Position numbers and translations under genes: made by a program | The notes under the pieces: generated by a model | What the model was told of the DNA's origin: nothing | The model's database searches: none | The model's input: the letters and a program-made list of their open reading frames with translations, nothing else | From: Oceanobacillus sojae | GTDB lineage: Bacteria; Bacillota; Bacilli; Bacillales; Amphibacillaceae | DNA length: 64,000 bases | NCBI RefSeq assembly: GCF_900162665.1 | Contig: NZ_LT727813.1 | Location: forward strand, 588,214 to 652,213 | Direction: 5' to 3' | Shown here: positions 63,254 through 64,000 of the stretch, in pieces | How positions within the stretch are numbered: position 1 is the first letter of the stretch | How the letters are laid out: every line of letters begins with the position of its first letter

Positions 63254-64000
63254 TTGTACGAATTTCAAAAAAACTATGCTTATCGTCCGGAAATAAATTA
63301 TCAAGGTTCTATTGAGCTGTTAGCCCGTGTTATCAATGAACAGAAGGAAAGATATACTGTCCAAACCATTTATGGAACCCGTCAGGCAGTTGTAAAAGGC
63401 AGACTCAGACATGATGCTTCATCGAGAGAAGATTTTCCATCTGTTGGGGACTGGGTCGTTCTAAAACAAAATAATCCTCATGATGTTCTCATCATTGACC
63501 AGCTTCTTCCCCGTTTCAGCAGCATTGTTCGAAAAGCAGATGAACTGGAAACAAACGCACAAATTCTTGCCAGTAATGTTACTAAAGTATTTATTGTTCT
63601 AAGTCTGGAGGAAAAAATTAATGAACGTAAATTAGAGCGGTTTTTAGTAACTGTCTGGGAAAGCGGCGCCAGTCCAATTATTATTCTTTCCAAAGCTGAC
63701 TTAGTGAAAAATCTGGAAGCAGCCAAACAAAAAATGAGTCAGATTGCCCTTGGTATCCCTGTATTGACTTGGGATGCCGTTAATGAAATTGGCAAGAAAG
63801 AAATCAGGGATACTATCCATGCAGATGATACGATTGTATTAATAGGGAACTCCGGTGTTGGAAAATCAACTTTGATCAATCATTTATTAGGAAAAGAAGT
63901 GCTTAAAACCCAAGCTGTTCGTGACTCGGATAAACGCGGCAGACATACAACAACGCATCGGGAGCTTTTCAGGCTGCCGGACGGCGGTGTGATTATTGAT
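63254..64000 (+). CDS. RsgA-like circularly permuted GTPase (partial)
   Basis: 249 codons to the window edge. The OB-like N-terminus is followed by a permuted GTPase order: G4 motif SKAD, then G1 GNSGVGKSTLINHLL, then KRGRHTTTHREL. RsgA acts late in 30S subunit maturation. The C-terminal zinc domain lies outside the window. It starts at TTG 63254 with AGGAGG. Divergent N-terminal residues (YEFQKNYAYRPEINYQGSIELLARV) and the isolated location suggest a second, non-housekeeping copy; inferred. Confidence 0.88.
   Translation, partial: MYEFQKNYAYRPEINYQGSIELLARVINEQKERYTVQTIYGTRQAVVKGRLRHDASSREDFPSVGDWVVLKQNNPHDVLIIDQLLPRFSSIVRKADELETNAQILASNVTKVFIVLSLEEKINERKLERFLVTVWESGASPIIILSKADLVKNLEAAKQKMSQIALGIPVLTWDAVNEIGKKEIRDTIHADDTIVLIGNSGVGKSTLINHLLGKEVLKTQAVRDSDKRGRHTTTHRELFRLPDGGVIID

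Overview
The window (about 38% GC by eye) comes from a low-GC Gram-positive bacterium of the Bacillaceae, most like Oceanobacillus or Virgibacillus. Grounds: strong AGGAGG ribosome-binding sites, frequent TTG starts, lipobox lipoproteins, a T-box leader, a GlpP-type antitermination leader, a sigma-B-like promoter, CcpA-like cre sites, LutABC lactate genes and Bacillus-type regulators (PadR, YtrA-like GntR, TipAL-type MerR). No rRNA, tRNA, CRISPR array, phage module or replication origin was seen.

Layout. 1-8.3 kb: an AbrB-type membrane protein cut by the window edge, a PadR plus HAAS-domain membrane protein operon with two matching operators, a PepSY lipoprotein behind a sigma-B-like promoter, and a duplicated ABC-transporter cassette under a YtrA-like regulator with two paralogous small membrane proteins. 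8.4-17 kb: a methionyl-tRNA synthetase behind a Met-specific T-box, glpFK with a terminator leader, an AI-2E family permease, and an ABC-F protein whose leader holds an upstream ORF, a terminator and a competing long-range pairing. 17-35 kb: mostly single genes for redox, detoxification, regulation and acetyltransferases, plus an nrtR-pncB-nadE NAD-salvage operon, a siderophore-type N-monooxygenase and a MotI/YpfA-like PilZ protein. 35.4-40.7 kb: lctP-lutR-lutABC for L-lactate use, with a 41-bp near-perfect palindrome over the promoter.

41.3-47.8 kb is the most distinctive region: a glycan-synthesis operon with a GT2-GtrA protein, a BcsA-like synthase with a c-di-GMP-binding PilZ domain, and a polytopic GT-C-like protein. 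Two lesions break it. The synthase has a +1 frameshift, and the last gene is split by a 1315-bp insertion sequence whose exact removal restores a 622-codon frame. That IS itself encodes an internally deleted transposase.

48.3-55.7 kb: a LacI-regulated sugar ABC operon with a Gfo/Idh/MocA dehydrogenase, followed by an apparently intact IS3-family element that landed in the loop of the operon's terminator hairpin. 55.8-64 kb: a TetR / MMPL / YhgE-like export system, a truncated Rpn nuclease, two divergent SDR dehydrogenases, and an RsgA-like GTPase behind a leader with a 21-codon mini-ORF and a terminator.

Shared themes: translation-stress attenuators (ABC-F leader, T-box, possibly the RsgA leader), c-di-GMP (MotI-like protein and PilZ synthase), and repressor palindromes placed exactly on promoters. 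Positions were counted by hand; family assignments come from motif recognition without database searches.
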